Assembly: GCF_002553505.1 (NCBI RefSeq)
Contig: NZ_PDCP01000014.1
Location: 1 to 64,000 of the forward strand
Origin: Mycolicibacterium agri
GTDB lineage: Bacteria; Actinomycetota; Actinomycetes; Mycobacteriales; Mycobacteriaceae
Direction of reading: 5' to 3'
Length of the DNA: 64,000 nucleotides
The notes under the pieces were generated by a model. That model ran no database searches and was not told the origin of the DNA. It saw nothing but the letters and a program-made list of their open reading frames with translations. Both the position numbers and the translations under genes were made by a program. The first letter of the stretch is position 1. Each line of letters starts with the position of its first letter. Positions 1-7,890 of this stretch are shown piece after piece.

Positions 1-2
1 GC

Positions 3-80
3 GTACCGCCGCCGCAGGATCCATTGATGGCGCCGCCGCCACCGCCGGAGGGGGCGCCCCCGCCCCCGCCACCTGGATGA
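3..80 (+). CDS. 3' end of a proline-rich protein (partial)
   Basis: The frame starting at base 3 stays open and ends with TGA at 78-80. It encodes about 25 residues of a proline-rich tail (VPPPQDP, then PPPPPEGAPPPPPPG). It stops 7 bases before the next start codon, which would fit an operon. Only the tail is in the window and composition alone can mislead in GC-rich DNA, so the call is tentative and no function is offered. Confidence 0.3.
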   Translation, partial: VPPPQDPLMAPPPPPEGAPPPPPPG

Positions 81-87
81 TGGCCCC

Positions 88-678
88 ATGCGGGTGCTGC
101 TGCGCATCTTGATCGTCGCCGCGGTGGCGACCGCGCTGATCGCCGTGGAACTGACGTCGCGGTCGGGTGTGCTGTGGCGGTTGATCACGTTCACCTATCA
201 GGCCAATCTGCTCGCCGCGGGCTACTACCTGTGCACGCTGATCTCGCCGCGGGTCGACGCGCGGGCCGGTGTGCGCGGCGCCGTCGTGCTGTATGTCCTT
301 GTGGCCGGGGTCCTTTGGAACCTGCTGCTGACGGAGTACAGCATGGGCTACACCCCCGCCAACATCTTGTTGCATGTCGTCGTTCCGGTGCTCGCGTTGC
401 TGGACTGGGTGTGGGTCGGCCGCGATGCGCGCGGTATTCGATGGTGGCAGCCGTTGGTCTGGCTGGTCTATCCCGCCGTCTATGTGGCGTTGGCGTTGTT
501 CGTCCTCAACCACGCAGGGCGCCGCGCTCCGTACTATTTCCTGGATCCCGACTCCGTCGGGATGTTCGTCGTCGCCGCGAACATCGGTCTGCTCGCGGTG
601 TTCGTGCTCGGCCTCGGCTACGGGATCTCGGCGGTGGGCCGAGCCCGCCGGACCGCGAGGTCGGCGCCGCTGAACTAA
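88..678 (+). CDS. Pr6Pr-type integral membrane protein
   Basis: A 196-residue protein with about six hydrophobic segments spread over its whole length and a short basic tail (RARRTARS). Conserved-looking loop residues such as FTYQANLL near residue 35, LLTEYSMGY near 80 and LHVVVPVLALLDW near 95 match the Pr6Pr family of actinobacterial membrane proteins. The family's biochemical role is unknown. No clear Shine-Dalgarno sequence is seen before ATG 88. Its TAA stop overlaps the stop of the opposing hydroxylase gene at 675-678, so the two genes converge with no intergenic DNA. Confidence 0.75.
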   Translation: MRVLLRILIVAAVATALIAVELTSRSGVLWRLITFTYQANLLAAGYYLCTLISPRVDARAGVRGAVVLYVLVAGVLWNLLLTEYSMGYTPANILLHVVVPVLALLDWVWVGRDARGIRWWQPLVWLVYPAVYVALALFVLNHAGRRAPYYFLDPDSVGMFVVAANIGLLAVFVLGLGYGISAVGRARRTARSAPLN

Positions 679-1343
679 GCGCCGAGCGCGTGCAGGTTCT
701 TTGCGGTCGGCGAGGTCGGCACCGTGGCGGGATCGGGGTAGGTGCCCAATACCCGGTCCGCCGTGCCTGCGCTGGTAACGGTGAACCAGTAGTGCTCGTT
801 CTTGTAGTGGTGTTGCCGGTGATTGCGCCAGATCGCCCGGTAGACAGCGTTTTTCGGTTTGTAATCGGTGTGGATCAGGTAGTGCGTCCACTCGTAGCAC
901 AGCCCGAGCGCCACGATGAAGACCAAAAACGTCAGCCCCATGCCGGCGCGCGGGAAGGCAAGCAGCGCAACGGCACTCGCGAGCGGCACCACCCACAGCA
1001 GCGCCCGCCACGGAATGAAGATCAGCCCCACCCGGCGCGGATCGATGTGGTGACGCCGATGCTCACGCGCCAGCAGCGGGTCGATGGTGAGCCGACCCAC
1101 CCGCTTTGGCCGCCAATGCAGGATGAACACGTGCACCAACCATTCGAAGAAGGGGAAGACCGCCAGCATCGCCGCGGGCACGAGCGCGTCGGTGACCTGC
1201 CAGTCGCCGACGAGGACGCGCACCATGACGGCGACGATGAACGTGGTGCCGAGCACCCACGGCGACGGATATTTCCAGAAGTGGCGCGCGGCGTCGCGCA
1301 GCGTGAACGCCTTGCGTGCCTGCCTTTCGGTGGCGATGGTCAT
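675..1343 (-). CDS. sterol desaturase / fatty acid hydroxylase family membrane enzyme
   Basis: A 222-residue membrane diiron enzyme. It has the histidine clusters that bind iron in this superfamily: EWLVH near residue 68, HRRHH near 96, HYLIH near 156 and HRQHH near 176, between hydrophobic segments. The family hydroxylates or desaturates lipid, sterol or carotenoid substrates using O2, and the substrate here cannot be read from sequence. Its ATG lies inside the stop of the upstream FadR-type regulator (ATGA overlap at 1340-1343), so the two are probably translationally coupled and the regulator may respond to a related lipid. Confidence 0.85.
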   Translation of the reverse strand: MTIATERQARKAFTLRDAARHFWKYPSPWVLGTTFIVAVMVRVLVGDWQVTDALVPAAMLAVFPFFEWLVHVFILHWRPKRVGRLTIDPLLAREHRRHHIDPRRVGLIFIPWRALLWVVPLASAVALLAFPRAGMGLTFLVFIVALGLCYEWTHYLIHTDYKPKNAVYRAIWRNHRQHHYKNEHYWFTVTSAGTADRVLGTYPDPATVPTSPTAKNLHALGA

Positions 1344-2059
1344 GCTGTTTCCAGGCGCTCGAACGCGGCGAGCATCGCCGCAGTGGTGGGTTCGAGAAGG
1401 TCGATCGCCGCCTGCTTGGCGGCGGCGGGATCGCCGACGGTGATCGCATCGGCGAGTCGGCGGTAGGCCTGCGGCCGACCGACTTCGGCGGCCATCACGG
1501 TGGCCAGGGCAGGCAGGGCGGGCTCGTAAGTCGCCCGAAGCGTGTTGTACATCAACCGGAACACGATGGAGTCGGCGCCGTCGACGACGTGGTCCCAGAA
1601 CATCAGCGCGTGACGTTGCCGCTCGACGGGATCCTGTTCGGACTCCAGCGCTGCCACCGCGTCGTGCAGCTGTGCGGGCAGCTCTGGCTGGCGGCGTTGG
1701 GCGGCAAGTTCGGCGACCTTCGGCCCGTTGTGCAGTCGGGCCTCGAGGATGCTGCGCACGACGGAAAGATCGAGTTCACCGGCCCGCATCAGCAGCCGGG
1801 GCAGCAGGTCGAGGCCCGCGTGCCGGCGAAAATCGCGGACGGTGGTGGCATCGCCCTGGCGCACCTCGACCAGCCCCGCGGCCGACACCCGTTTGAGCGC
1901 CTCCCGCACGGCCGGACGCGACACCCCCAGCACTTCGGCCAGGCGGCGCTCGCTGGGCAGCGGCTGACCGGGCTGCATCTCGCCGCTGAGGACCTCGCTG
2001 ACGATCTGCTCGAAGACATCTTCGGGCACGGAGCGCCGATTCACCGGCTGAAGGGGCAT
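1340..2059 (-). CDS. GntR-family (FadR/FCD subfamily) transcriptional regulator
   Basis: The protein has an N-terminal winged helix ([12 protein letters not shown], then [21 protein letters not shown]) and an all-helical FCD-like effector domain with the acid/His pattern of FadR-type regulators (for example the [12 protein letters not shown] stretch). I chose ATG 2059; a GTG at 2077 in the same frame is the alternative and gives 245 residues. No Shine-Dalgarno sequence supports either. A perfect FCD-type operator lies about 37 bases upstream, so autoregulation is likely. It overlaps and probably controls the hydroxylase gene downstream, and perhaps the divergent gene at 2230. The ligand is unknown. 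Confidence 0.85.
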   Translation of the reverse strand: MPLQPVNRRSVPEDVFEQIVSEVLSGEMQPGQPLPSERRLAEVLGVSRPAVREALKRVSAAGLVEVRQGDATTVRDFRRHAGLDLLPRLLMRAGELDLSVVRSILEARLHNGPKVAELAAQRRQPELPAQLHDAVAALESEQDPVERQRHALMFWDHVVDGADSIVFRLMYNTLRATYEPALPALATVMAAEVGRPQAYRRLADAITVGDPAAAKQAAIDLLEPTTAAMLAAFERLETA

Positions 2060-2095
2060 GCGACCACTCTGCCGCACTATTGGTAAGAGGTCAAG

Positions 2096-2106
2096 TGGTC
2101 ATACCA
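2096..2106. promoter_or_regulatory. FadR/FCD-type GntR operator
   Basis: TGGTCATACCA is a perfect inverted repeat (TGGT-N3-ACCA). It matches the known FCD-subfamily consensus TNGTNNNACNA and lies in the gap between the divergent GntR gene and the membrane-protein gene at 2230. A TTGACC hexamer on the minus strand at 2094-2089 could be the -35 element of the regulator promoter, so bound protein would block it. Confidence 0.6.
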
Positions 2107-2229
2107 GTGCTATCCCGCGTACAAGGTTGCTGAGAGGTACAGCTCACGCCGAAGTCGCATTACCTGGCAGGTAATTGCCTTCGTTACCGCGGCGGCGCAC
2201 CGTGAAGGTGTCAGCGAAAGGAGACGGAG

Positions 2230-2550
2230 GTGACGAACGCCGACAGCCGAGACGGTAAAACCGCGGGTCCGCCGATTCCGCGGTGGCTGCGCTTCGTGCT
2301 GAAGTCCGACCGCGCCGGGTCGGCCTGGTACATCGGGGCCGGCTTCTTCTTCGCGCCTGCGCTGGCGATGGTGTCGCCGTGGCCGACGGTCACGGCCGTG
2401 CTGTGGGCGATCATCGCCATCGCGGGGTTGTGGCTCGGCCTGCTGGGGATCGCGATGGCGACAGGGCTGGCGATCGTGTTGAAGTCGGGGGAGGAGATCC
2501 CCGAGGACTACTGGCGCTCGATCATCGACTATCCGCGAACTACGCCGTGA
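2230..2550 (+). CDS. small membrane protein of unknown function
   Basis: A 106-residue protein with a GTG start preceded by a good ribosome site (AAAGGAGACGGAG). It has a polar N-terminus, two hydrophobic segments (about residues 33-55 and 58-82), and a short acidic, proline-containing tail. I do not recognise a family. It is divergent from the GntR regulator and shares that intergenic operator region. Its 3' end overlaps the 3' end of the CYP125 gene by 11 bases. Confidence 0.7.
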   Translation: MTNADSRDGKTAGPPIPRWLRFVLKSDRAGSAWYIGAGFFFAPALAMVSPWPTVTAVLWAIIAIAGLWLGLLGIAMATGLAIVLKSGEEIPEDYWRSIIDYPRTTP

Positions 2551-3790
2551 CCGCCGACTTGCCCGTGTAGTCGACCTGCCAGTGCTTGATTCCGTTGAGC
2601 CACCCGGACCGTAGCCGCTGCGGCTTGGAAATCGGTCTGATGTTCGGCATTTCGTCGGCGATGGCGTTGAAGATCAGATCGATCGTCATCCGCGCCAGGT
2701 TGGCCCCGATGCAGTAGTGCGCACCGGTACCGCCAAATCCCAAGTGCGGGTTGGGATCTCGCAAGATATTGAAGGTGAACGGGTCGTCGAACACCTCTTC
2801 GTCGAAGTTCGCCGACCGATAGAACATGACGACACGCTGATCTTTTTTGATCTGGACGCCGGAGAGTTCGGTGTCCTCCAACGCCGTGCGCTGAAACGAC
2901 GTGACCGGCGTTGCCCAGCGCACGATTTCGTCGGCGGCCGTCGCCGGGCGCTCCTGCTTGAACAACTCCCATTGATCGGGATGCTCGGTGAACGCCATCA
3001 TGCCCTGCGTGATCGAGTTGCGGGTGGTCTCGTTTCCCGCCACCGCCAGCAGGATCACGAAGAAGCCGAACTCGTCGTCGGTCAGCTTGTGTCCCTCGAC
3101 GTCGGCTTGCACCAGTTTGGTGACAAGGTCGTCGCCGGGATTCTTGCTGCGCTCGGCGGCCATCTGCATGCCGTAGGTGATCAATTCGATCGACGCGGCC
3201 ATCGGGTCGTTCGTCGCGAACTCCGGATCCTGGTCGCCGACCATCTGATTCGACCAGTCGAAGAGCTTCTTGCGATCCTCCTGCGGTACCCCCATCAAAC
3301 CGGCGATCGCCTGCAGGGGCAGTTCGCACGACACCTGTTCGACGAAGTCACCCGAGCCCTCCGCGGCGGCCGCCTTGACGATCCGCTGCGCCCGGTCGCG
3401 AAGCTCGTCGCGTAACGACTCGATCGCCCTCGGCGTGAACGCGCGGGAGATGATCTTGCGCAAATGGGTGTGATGCGGGGCGTCCTGGTTGAGCAGAACC
3501 ACCTTCCCGCGCTCCAGGCTCTCCGGGTCGGCGTCGTCGCGATACCGGGGCAGGGCCGTCTTCCTGTTGCTGGAGAAGACGTCGCTGCGCCGCGACACCT
3601 CGCGGACGTCCTTGTGCTTGGTCACCACCCAGAAGCCGTCGTCGCCGAACGCGCGGTTGCCCTTCGGCTGGGCGTTCCACCAGATCGGCGCCGCCCGCCG
3701 CACCTCGGCCAGTTCATCGACCGGCAGCCGTTCGGCGTAGATGTCAGGGTCGGTGAAGTCGAATCCTGGCGGGAGGTTGGGAGTTGGCAT
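2540..3790 (-). CDS. cyp125: cytochrome P450 CYP125 (steroid C26/C27 monooxygenase)
   Basis: A 416-residue P450 that reads like M. tuberculosis CYP125A1 (Rv3545c) through most of its length, starting with the PNLPPGFDFTDP block. The I-helix oxygen motif AGNET is at 251-255, the ExxR motif (EIVR) at 288-291, and the haem loop FGGTGAHYCIG has its Cys at 360. CYP125 enzymes hydroxylate the terminal side-chain carbon of cholesterol and cholest-4-en-3-one to start side-chain degradation. The usual fadE28/fadE29 neighbours are absent, so this may be a second CYP125 copy, as occurs in fast-growing mycobacteria. A near-consensus KstR box lies about 100 bases upstream. Confidence 0.9.
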   Translation of the reverse strand: MPTPNLPPGFDFTDPDIYAERLPVDELAEVRRAAPIWWNAQPKGNRAFGDDGFWVVTKHKDVREVSRRSDVFSSNRKTALPRYRDDADPESLERGKVVLLNQDAPHHTHLRKIISRAFTPRAIESLRDELRDRAQRIVKAAAAEGSGDFVEQVSCELPLQAIAGLMGVPQEDRKKLFDWSNQMVGDQDPEFATNDPMAASIELITYGMQMAAERSKNPGDDLVTKLVQADVEGHKLTDDEFGFFVILLAVAGNETTRNSITQGMMAFTEHPDQWELFKQERPATAADEIVRWATPVTSFQRTALEDTELSGVQIKKDQRVVMFYRSANFDEEVFDDPFTFNILRDPNPHLGFGGTGAHYCIGANLARMTIDLIFNAIADEMPNIRPISKPQRLRSGWLNGIKHWQVDYTGKSAVTA

Positions 3791-3873
3791 GGAGGGACTC
3801 CTCGTACGACGTTGTCTAGTGCCCGTATGGCATTGCTACACCACAGATGAGAGCCGGTGAAGGGGGTTTGGAA

Positions 3874-3887
3874 ACTTCAGCTGAAGT
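3874..3887. promoter_or_regulatory. 14-bp perfect palindrome in the cyp125 / 4028 divergent region
   Basis: ACTTCAGCTGAAGT is a perfect 14-bp palindrome, 6 bases from the KstR-like box at 3894. It sits between divergent start codons at 3790 and 4028 and looks like a dimer operator, but I cannot name its regulator. Confidence 0.45.
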
Positions 3888-3893
3888 CGCAAG

Positions 3894-3907
3894 TGAAACG
3901 TGTTCTG
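3894..3907. promoter_or_regulatory. KstR-type operator (13 of 14 positions)
   Basis: TGAAACGTGTTCTG matches the KstR consensus TNNAACNNGTTNNA except for the last base. KstR is the TetR-family repressor of mycobacterial cholesterol catabolism. The site lies upstream of cyp125, a known KstR-regulon gene in other mycobacteria, and shares a 13-base core with the perfect box at 5932. Confidence 0.65.
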
Positions 3908-4027
3908 GCCGGCGTCCCAAGAATCTTCACAGCGGATTCGCCTTGGTCACTCTGGACCCAGGTGTAACAATCGGAGTGCCACGGCTGAAGCACCCATTAG
4001 CACCGGGAGAAGCGAAGGGGGCATCGG

Positions 4028-4663
4028 GTGAGGAAACGCGACACGGTTTTGACCCTGTCCGCCACGACCGGCGCGCTCGGCGCGGTCGCGGCGGCGATAC
4101 TGGCGGCCCCGGCCGCGTACGCAGATCCCGCGATACCACCGCCGGCGCCCCCGGCACCGGCTCCGGTGCTTCCGGCGCCGACTCCGCTGCCTGCCGAGCA
4201 GTCCATCGCGACTCAGGCCGCCGGTGAGCCCGCACCCGCCGCGGTACCGGCGCAGCCGGCCGAAAGGCCCCATCTGAGCAGCCCCGAGAACCCCCCTCCG
4301 GGCTCCACCGACGTGCCGGTCGGCCCGCCCGAGAGCCGCGGGATGTCGTATCTGCGCGACCTCTGGCATGCCGTGCAGACGCAGGAGATCAGCGGGCGCG
4401 ACGCGCTGCTGCTGTTGACGCAGCGGCCGCTGGATCCGAACGCGGTGCCGTTCAACGGACTGCCGCCAGGCCCGCTGGCCGCAGCACCCGCGCCTGCGCC
4501 GGAGGGCACCCCGCCGGCACCTGCGCCGGAGGCCGCACCGCCGGCACCGCTGGCGCCTGCGCCGGCTCCTGGTGAACCCGCACCACCCGCACCGCCGGCG
4601 CCGTTGGCGCCCCTGCCGCCCGCGCCTGCCGGACCCGCCGTTCCGCCGCCGCCGGCGCCCTAG
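4028..4663 (+). CDS. secreted alanine/proline-rich protein
   Basis: A 211-residue protein with a GTG start, a basic N-terminus (MRKRD), a hydrophobic core and a likely signal-peptidase site at AYADP near residue 34. The mature part is Ala/Pro-rich. In its middle (about residues 98-125) is a more ordinary segment with LRDLWHAVQTQEISGRDALLLL, which may be a short folded core. The C-terminal 70 residues are PAPAPE/APPAP-type repeats. It resembles wall-associated or secreted Pro-rich proteins of mycobacteria. Function is unknown. It is divergent from cyp125. Confidence 0.7.
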   Translation: MRKRDTVLTLSATTGALGAVAAAILAAPAAYADPAIPPPAPPAPAPVLPAPTPLPAEQSIATQAAGEPAPAAVPAQPAERPHLSSPENPPPGSTDVPVGPPESRGMSYLRDLWHAVQTQEISGRDALLLLTQRPLDPNAVPFNGLPPGPLAAAPAPAPEGTPPAPAPEAAPPAPLAPAPAPGEPAPPAPPAPLAPLPPAPAGPAVPPPPAP

Positions 4664-4698
4664 CGTCCTGATCGCGCGCCGCGGCGCGTGGATATTGC

Positions 4699-4719
4699 GC
4701 GCAGGGTCGTGCCCTGCGC
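4699..4719. terminator. hairpin between convergent genes
   Basis: GCGCAGGG, a 5-base loop (TCGTG) and CCCTGCGC form a perfect 8-bp stem between the ends of the convergent genes at 4663 and 4773. There is no T-run, as is usual in mycobacteria, so this is a plausible bidirectional terminator only. Confidence 0.5.
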
Positions 4720-4772
4720 AATTCACGACCGTGGCCGCAGAGTCGACGCGGCGAATGCAGGCCCGCGGCGCC

Positions 4773-5903
4773 CTAAGCCGTGGCGGCCGCGTTGAGCTCG
4801 TCGAGCCGGTTGGTGGCTTCGAGATACTCCTGCACCCAGCGCTGGATCACCGTCGCGGACTTCTCCACCTTGTTGAGCTGACCGACGACCTGGCCGACAG
4901 GGTTGAACGCCACGTCGACGCTTTCGTTCGGGTACTTGTGGGTGGCCGCGACGGCCATGCCGGAAACCATGTACTGCAACGGCATTCCCAACGGCTTGGG
5001 GTTCTCCGGCTTCTCCCATGCCTCGGTCCAGTCGTTGCGCAACATCCGCGCCGGCTTTCCGGTGAACGACCGGCTGCGCACGGTGTCGCGGCTGTCAGCC
5101 TTGGCATAGGCCTGCTGCTGGACCGGGGTCTGCTCGGCTTCCTCGACCATCAGCCACTGCGAACCGGTCCATGCGCCCTGCGCGCCCAGCGCGAGAGCCG
5201 CGGCGATCTGCTCGCCGCTGGCGATGCCGCCCGCGGCCAGCACCGGCACCGGCGCGACCGCCTTGACGACCTGCGGCCACAGCACGATGGAGCCGACCTC
5301 GCCGCAGTGGCCGCCGGCTTCGCCGCCCTGGGCGATGACGATGTCGACGCCCGCATCGGCGTGCTTGCGGGCCTGTGACGGGGACCCGCACAGCGCGGCG
5401 ACCTTACGGCCCTCGTCGTGAATGTGCTTGATCATGTCGACAGGGGGAGTGCCGAGCGCGTTGGCGATCAAGGTGACTTTCGGATGCCGAAGCGCGACCT
5501 CGACCTGCGGCGTCGCGGTGGCCTCGGTCCAGCCCAACAGCTGGAAGGCGTCAGCCCCGCTGTCGTCGGTCGGCACCCCGTGGTCGGCGAGGATCTTGCG
5601 GGCGAAGTCGATGTGTTCCTGGGGCACCATGTCCTGCAACGTCTTGGTCAGTTCGTCGGCCGACAGGTTGGAGTCCATCCCCTCGTATTTGTTCGGGATG
5701 ACGATGTCGACGCCGTAGGTGTGGTCGCCGATGTTCTCGTCGATCCAGTTGAGTTCTATCTCGAGCTGTTCGGGCGTGTAGCCGACAGCGCCGAGCACGC
5801 CGAAGCCGCCGGCCTTGCTCACCGCCACCACAACGTCGCGGCAGTGGGTGAAGGCGAATATCGGAAACTCGATGCCGAGGTCGTCGCAGATGGGCGTGTG
5901 CAT
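4773..5903 (-). CDS. nitronate monooxygenase-family flavoprotein
   Basis: A 376-residue TIM-barrel flavoprotein of the nitronate monooxygenase / 2-nitropropane dioxygenase family. It has the N-terminal PIFAFTH substrate loop, GGFGVLGAVGYTPEQLE near 33-50, and the FMN-phosphate segments IVIAQGGEAGGHCG near 190-203 and PVLAAGGIASGEQIAAALALGAQG near 225-250. Length and order match Rv1894c (376 residues), from recall. The family oxidises nitronates or related acids with FMN. A perfect KstR box 29 bases upstream suggests sterol-linked expression. The real substrate is unknown. Confidence 0.85.
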   Translation of the reverse strand: MHTPICDDLGIEFPIFAFTHCRDVVVAVSKAGGFGVLGAVGYTPEQLEIELNWIDENIGDHTYGVDIVIPNKYEGMDSNLSADELTKTLQDMVPQEHIDFARKILADHGVPTDDSGADAFQLLGWTEATATPQVEVALRHPKVTLIANALGTPPVDMIKHIHDEGRKVAALCGSPSQARKHADAGVDIVIAQGGEAGGHCGEVGSIVLWPQVVKAVAPVPVLAAGGIASGEQIAAALALGAQGAWTGSQWLMVEEAEQTPVQQQAYAKADSRDTVRSRSFTGKPARMLRNDWTEAWEKPENPKPLGMPLQYMVSGMAVAATHKYPNESVDVAFNPVGQVVGQLNKVEKSATVIQRWVQEYLEATNRLDELNAAATA

Positions 5904-5931
5904 GCCAGCTCCTTGGGCGCCGTGAGCGAAC

Positions 5932-5945
5932 TGAAACGTGTTCTA
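5932..5945. promoter_or_regulatory. KstR-type operator (perfect consensus)
   Basis: TGAAACGTGTTCTA fits TNNAACNNGTTNNA at every fixed position. It lies 29 bases upstream of the nitronate monooxygenase start on the minus strand. With the near-identical site at 3894 it suggests that two genes in this window belong to the KstR cholesterol regulon. Confidence 0.75.
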
Positions 5946-5985
5946 GTTTAGTACTCACCGGCCCGGCGACCGCCATACGGGGTCA

Positions 5986-6240
5986 CTACGACTGGTCCGC
6001 ACCGCCCTTGGACTCGTCGGAGAATTTCGGATTTCCGTCGTCGTCGAGCCATTCGTTGACCGCGGTCCCGGAAACCGTTCCGTCGCTGCCCGGCATGGTC
6101 ACCGTGGGGCGTTCTTCGTGGTACTCCTTGGCCATTTCCTTGGCCTTCTGTCTGTGCTCGTCTGTGACTTCCGGCTTCGGAATGATTTTCTGCTCGTCTT
6201 GCTGCTGGTCCTGCTGGTCCTGCTGCGGTTCGCTTGCCAC
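5986..6240 (-). CDS. small glutamine/acid-rich protein of unknown function
   Basis: An 84-residue hydrophilic protein. The N-terminal 20 residues are a Gln/Asp-rich run, followed by a charged helix-prone stretch (EHRQKAKEMAKEYHEERP) and a more conserved-looking tail (GSDGTVSGTAVNEWLDDDGNP). No signal peptide or membrane segment. It starts at ATG 6240 with GAAGGGG 11 bases upstream. It lies upstream of the nitronate monooxygenase on the same strand, but the KstR box between them suggests separate control. No function assigned. Confidence 0.65.
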   Translation of the reverse strand: MASEPQQDQQDQQQDEQKIIPKPEVTDEHRQKAKEMAKEYHEERPTVTMPGSDGTVSGTAVNEWLDDDGNPKFSDESKGGADQS

Positions 6241-6314
6241 GGTGCACGCCCCTTCTGAGTCACTGGCTTGTCAATAACTTCCCGACGTGCACGCAGACTG
6301 CCCGCGCCGGCGAA

Positions 6315-6647
6315 TTACGAAACAGCCTTAGACCGGGGAACCAACATCGAACCCGCGAGCGCGAGCGCACCGATCACCGCCAGCGGAATCGACCACGACC
6401 GTCGACTGGACACCGCGTCCTGGCACATGGCCACGTAATCGGTGTGCGGAACGATCTGATTGAGAATCGGCACGCCGGCCACGGTCTTGCTGTTGGCGGC
6501 CTCGGCCTGCGAAGTATCGGCGGCGATGGCGTTGCCGCAGCTGATCGATTGTCCGTCGCCGGTCACCGAAACCGGTACCAGCAGGGCGATTACACCGGCG
6601 ACCAGAACGATCGCACCGATTAACAGGACCAGGCGTCGCGCACTCAC
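6315..6647 (-). CDS. small two-TM membrane protein with two cysteines
   Basis: A 110-residue protein with a signal-anchor-like hydrophobic segment at residues 6-27, an extracytoplasmic loop of about 58 residues containing two Cys (in ISCGNA and AMCQDA) that could form a disulfide, and a second membrane helix at about 87-105 ending in PRSKAVS. Start ATG 6647 has AGTGAGGAG upstream. It probably belongs with the small membrane/secreted proteins usually seen beside this nitronate monooxygenase. No function assigned. Confidence 0.65.
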   Translation of the reverse strand: MSARRLVLLIGAIVLVAGVIALLVPVSVTGDGQSISCGNAIAADTSQAEAANSKTVAGVPILNQIVPHTDYVAMCQDAVSSRRSWSIPLAVIGALALAGSMLVPRSKAVS

Positions 6648-6867
6648 GTTGTCTCCTCACTTCTCGACCGGGGATCGCGTGATCGCGTGATTTGGGTGCC
6701 CCGGAATCGGCTGGAGTAATTGCCCGTCGCGGCGATCGCCAAACCGCGCACCGCTACGACACGCGCCAGAAGGGCACGGCGGCGTCGTACAGTCGGCGCA
6801 CCAACCCGCCGGCGGGCAGCGCCCGCGGGCGCGGCCGCTGCCGAGGTGGCGAGGCAGACCAGCGCCG

Positions 6868-7602
6868 TCAGCCTCGGCGCCCGGGGACCGCGACCCGCAG
6901 CACCGGCCAACCGTTGCTGGCGGCCGCGGCGGCCAACCTCGAACGCGGGTTGACCGGGCGGGGATTGCCCACCATCGACATCAGGGCCACGTCTTCGTCA
7001 CCGTCGGCGTAGAAATAGCTGTCCGCCAGCTCGATGCCGTTGTCACCGCAGAACCGTTGCGCCGCATCGGCTTCCCTGACGCCCCAGATGATCGGACGGA
7101 CGATGTCGCCCGTCAGCCGACCCTGTTCGTCGACCTCGAAGTGGTTGCACAGCAGCCGGGTGATCCCGAGCGCGCGGGCGACCGGTTCGGCGTGGATGGT
7201 CAACGCCGACGAGCACAGCGCCACCGTGTGTCCGCGCTGCTGGTGGGCGGTCACGATCTCACGCATGTGCGGGTACACGCGAGATGCGATGTGCCGCACA
7301 AACAACTGCTCGCCGAGTTCGTCGAGCTCGCACAGCGACTCACCCTTCAGATAGCCGGCCGCACGCACGATCAGGCGCTCGAACTGCATGCGGCCGAGCC
7401 GGTATCGAATGGACGCTTCCAGCACCCCGAGAATCTCTCCGATGCGGGCTTGCCTGCGCCGGATCCGGTCGCCGGCATGGGCCGTCGCGGTGAATCCGGA
7501 CACCAACGTGCCGTCCAGGTCAAAGAACGCACCCACTTCGGGTCCGGGCGGGCTTGCGGCGATCTCGGCGATCCGCCCCGACGGCTCCACGATCATCGTC
7601 AT
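6868..7602 (-). CDS. HAD-superfamily IB phosphatase (SerB-like)
   Basis: A 244-residue HAD hydrolase with motif I FFDLDGTLV near residues 26-34 (nucleophile Asp), a helical cap, motif II (ALCSSALT) near 129-136, and motif III/IV in YADGDEDVALMSMVGNPRPVNP near 198-219. The family hydrolyses phosphomonoesters such as phosphoserine. The closest familiar layout is the N-terminal HAD domain of mycobacterial PlsC-like fusions (Rv2483c), which continue into further domains after NPRPVNP. Here the frame stops 28 residues after that motif, and the next frame downstream is hydrophobic, so the C-terminus may be cut by a frameshift. Confidence 0.8.
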   Translation of the reverse strand: MTMIVEPSGRIAEIAASPPGPEVGAFFDLDGTLVSGFTATAHAGDRIRRRQARIGEILGVLEASIRYRLGRMQFERLIVRAAGYLKGESLCELDELGEQLFVRHIASRVYPHMREIVTAHQQRGHTVALCSSALTIHAEPVARALGITRLLCNHFEVDEQGRLTGDIVRPIIWGVREADAAQRFCGDNGIELADSYFYADGDEDVALMSMVGNPRPVNPRSRLAAAAASNGWPVLRVAVPGRRG

Positions 7603-7837
7603 CAGACTACGTTCTTGAACTCGAGAGCCATACCGAGAGGAGAGTGCAGGGTGATCCGCGACTCCGCGGTGTGTTCGTGCGCTGCGAGGTCGTCGGCGAC
7701 GAGGATCCGTTCTCGCTGAGAGCGTTTACGGGCGATCCCAACAGCGCGACAACGTCGGTGATCCGGAAACCGGACCCAGGTCGGTTGGGCGGATATGACC
7801 GCATTGAACAACGGCGTGGTGGTTCGCCTGACTAATC

Positions 7838-7856
7838 CGACGGAGCGGAACCGTCG
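7838..7856. terminator. short hairpin downstream of the LLM oxidoreductase
   Basis: CGACGG, a 7-base loop and CCGTCG form a 6-bp perfect stem 35 bases past the stop of the minus-strand gene ending at 7891. It could end that transcript. Apart from this hairpin and the likely promoter of the HAD gene I see nothing coding in 7603-7890. Confidence 0.35.
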
Positions 7857-7890
7857 AACTGCACAGCACCGTGTCGATGAGGTAGCGCGG

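Noticed and set aside
174..1466. A 430-codon plus-strand frame over the first genes
   Set aside because: Arg/His-rich, overlaps three better-supported genes and shows no domain.
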